Assembly: GCA_033675545.1 (NCBI GenBank)
Contig: JAWDGP010000260.1
Coordinates: forward strand, 749,501 to 813,500
DNA from: Elysia crispata
Lineage: Eukaryota; Mollusca; Gastropoda; Plakobranchidae
DNA: 64,000 nt
Direction: 5' to 3'
A program made the translations under genes and the position numbers. The first letter of the stretch is position 1. Each line of letters begins with the position of its first letter. Positions 63,949 through 64,000 of the stretch are shown piece after piece. The notes beneath the pieces are model-generated. The model did not search any database. It was not told the DNA's origin and worked only from the letters and a program-made list of their open reading frames with translations.

Positions 63949-64000
63949 CAGTTCTGTTGTAGCAGAATATCCATCCCCACCCAGGGTAGATAAAGTAGTT

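Larger units (their letters stand above)
60942..64000 (-). mobile_element. LINE (non-LTR retrotransposon), nearly full-length interior, broken
   Basis: On the - strand an endonuclease region (63948-62878) is followed by a linker, reverse transcriptase and a C-terminal tail. The copy ends in a short (TGA)n tail at 60959-60942, a known style of non-LTR 3' end. The 5' end lies beyond the window. Coding is interrupted by a TAG at 62880-62878, frameshifts near 62500-62160 and stops in 61649-61296. The domain order (AP endonuclease then RT) fits the RTE/CR1-like side of the LINE tree; the clade is not assigned. It differs from the family at 21595 and 36843, which ends in TTGA repeats. Confidence 0.92.

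Overview
This is AT-rich nuclear DNA from an animal. Genes are interrupted by many introns with GT..AG borders, and transposon remains and microsatellites fill the rest. The V-ATPase B subunit is animal-like. LINE and Gypsy relics, short TCTAGATCT-type palindromic runs and frequent TACATGTA octamers remind me of heterobranch gastropod genomes. That placement is an inference from memory, not a search result.

Layout. (1) 1-6440, + strand: the 3' part of an ankyrin-repeat/SOCS-box (ASB-like) gene in three exons. Its last intron holds a decayed Ty3/Gypsy-type LTR retrotransposon (1436-5510) with both LTRs recognisable. (2) 6441-18698: long non-coding AT-rich DNA with few landmarks. (3) 18699-26930, - strand: a three-exon C2H2 zinc-finger gene predicted at 1000 aa. 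Its first finger is split across an intron, and its introns carry a LINE 3' end, a Tigger/pogo-like element and a palindromic MITE. (4) 26969-37844: a non-coding interval with a 2.2 kb terminal-inverted-repeat element holding the broken exons of an unfamiliar gene, an inverted pair of copies of a dispersed repeat, and a TCTAGATCT-rich tandem array. (5) 37845-56351, - strand: a complete 14-exon V-ATPase subunit B gene (514 aa), every exon joining in phase. Its introns host two related hAT-like elements, one Tigger-like element, and a tandem duplication that copied a splice acceptor. Two abutting TCATGTGA (M-box/CLEAR-like) motifs lie 32 bp upstream of its ATG. (6) 56400-60940: intergenic DNA rich in microsatellites. 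(7) 60942-64000, - strand: a LINE with endonuclease and reverse transcriptase regions, broken by a stop, frameshifts and loss of a catalytic Asp, running off the window end.

The three host genes are unrelated in job: likely a ubiquitin-ligase substrate adaptor, a probable DNA-binding factor, and a proton-pump subunit. There is no operon-like logic. I found no CRISPR array, no tRNA or rRNA gene, and no convincing new multi-gene system. The most unusual items are the TIR element at 28418-30642 with its spliced but broken gene, and the paired M-boxes at the V-ATPase start.
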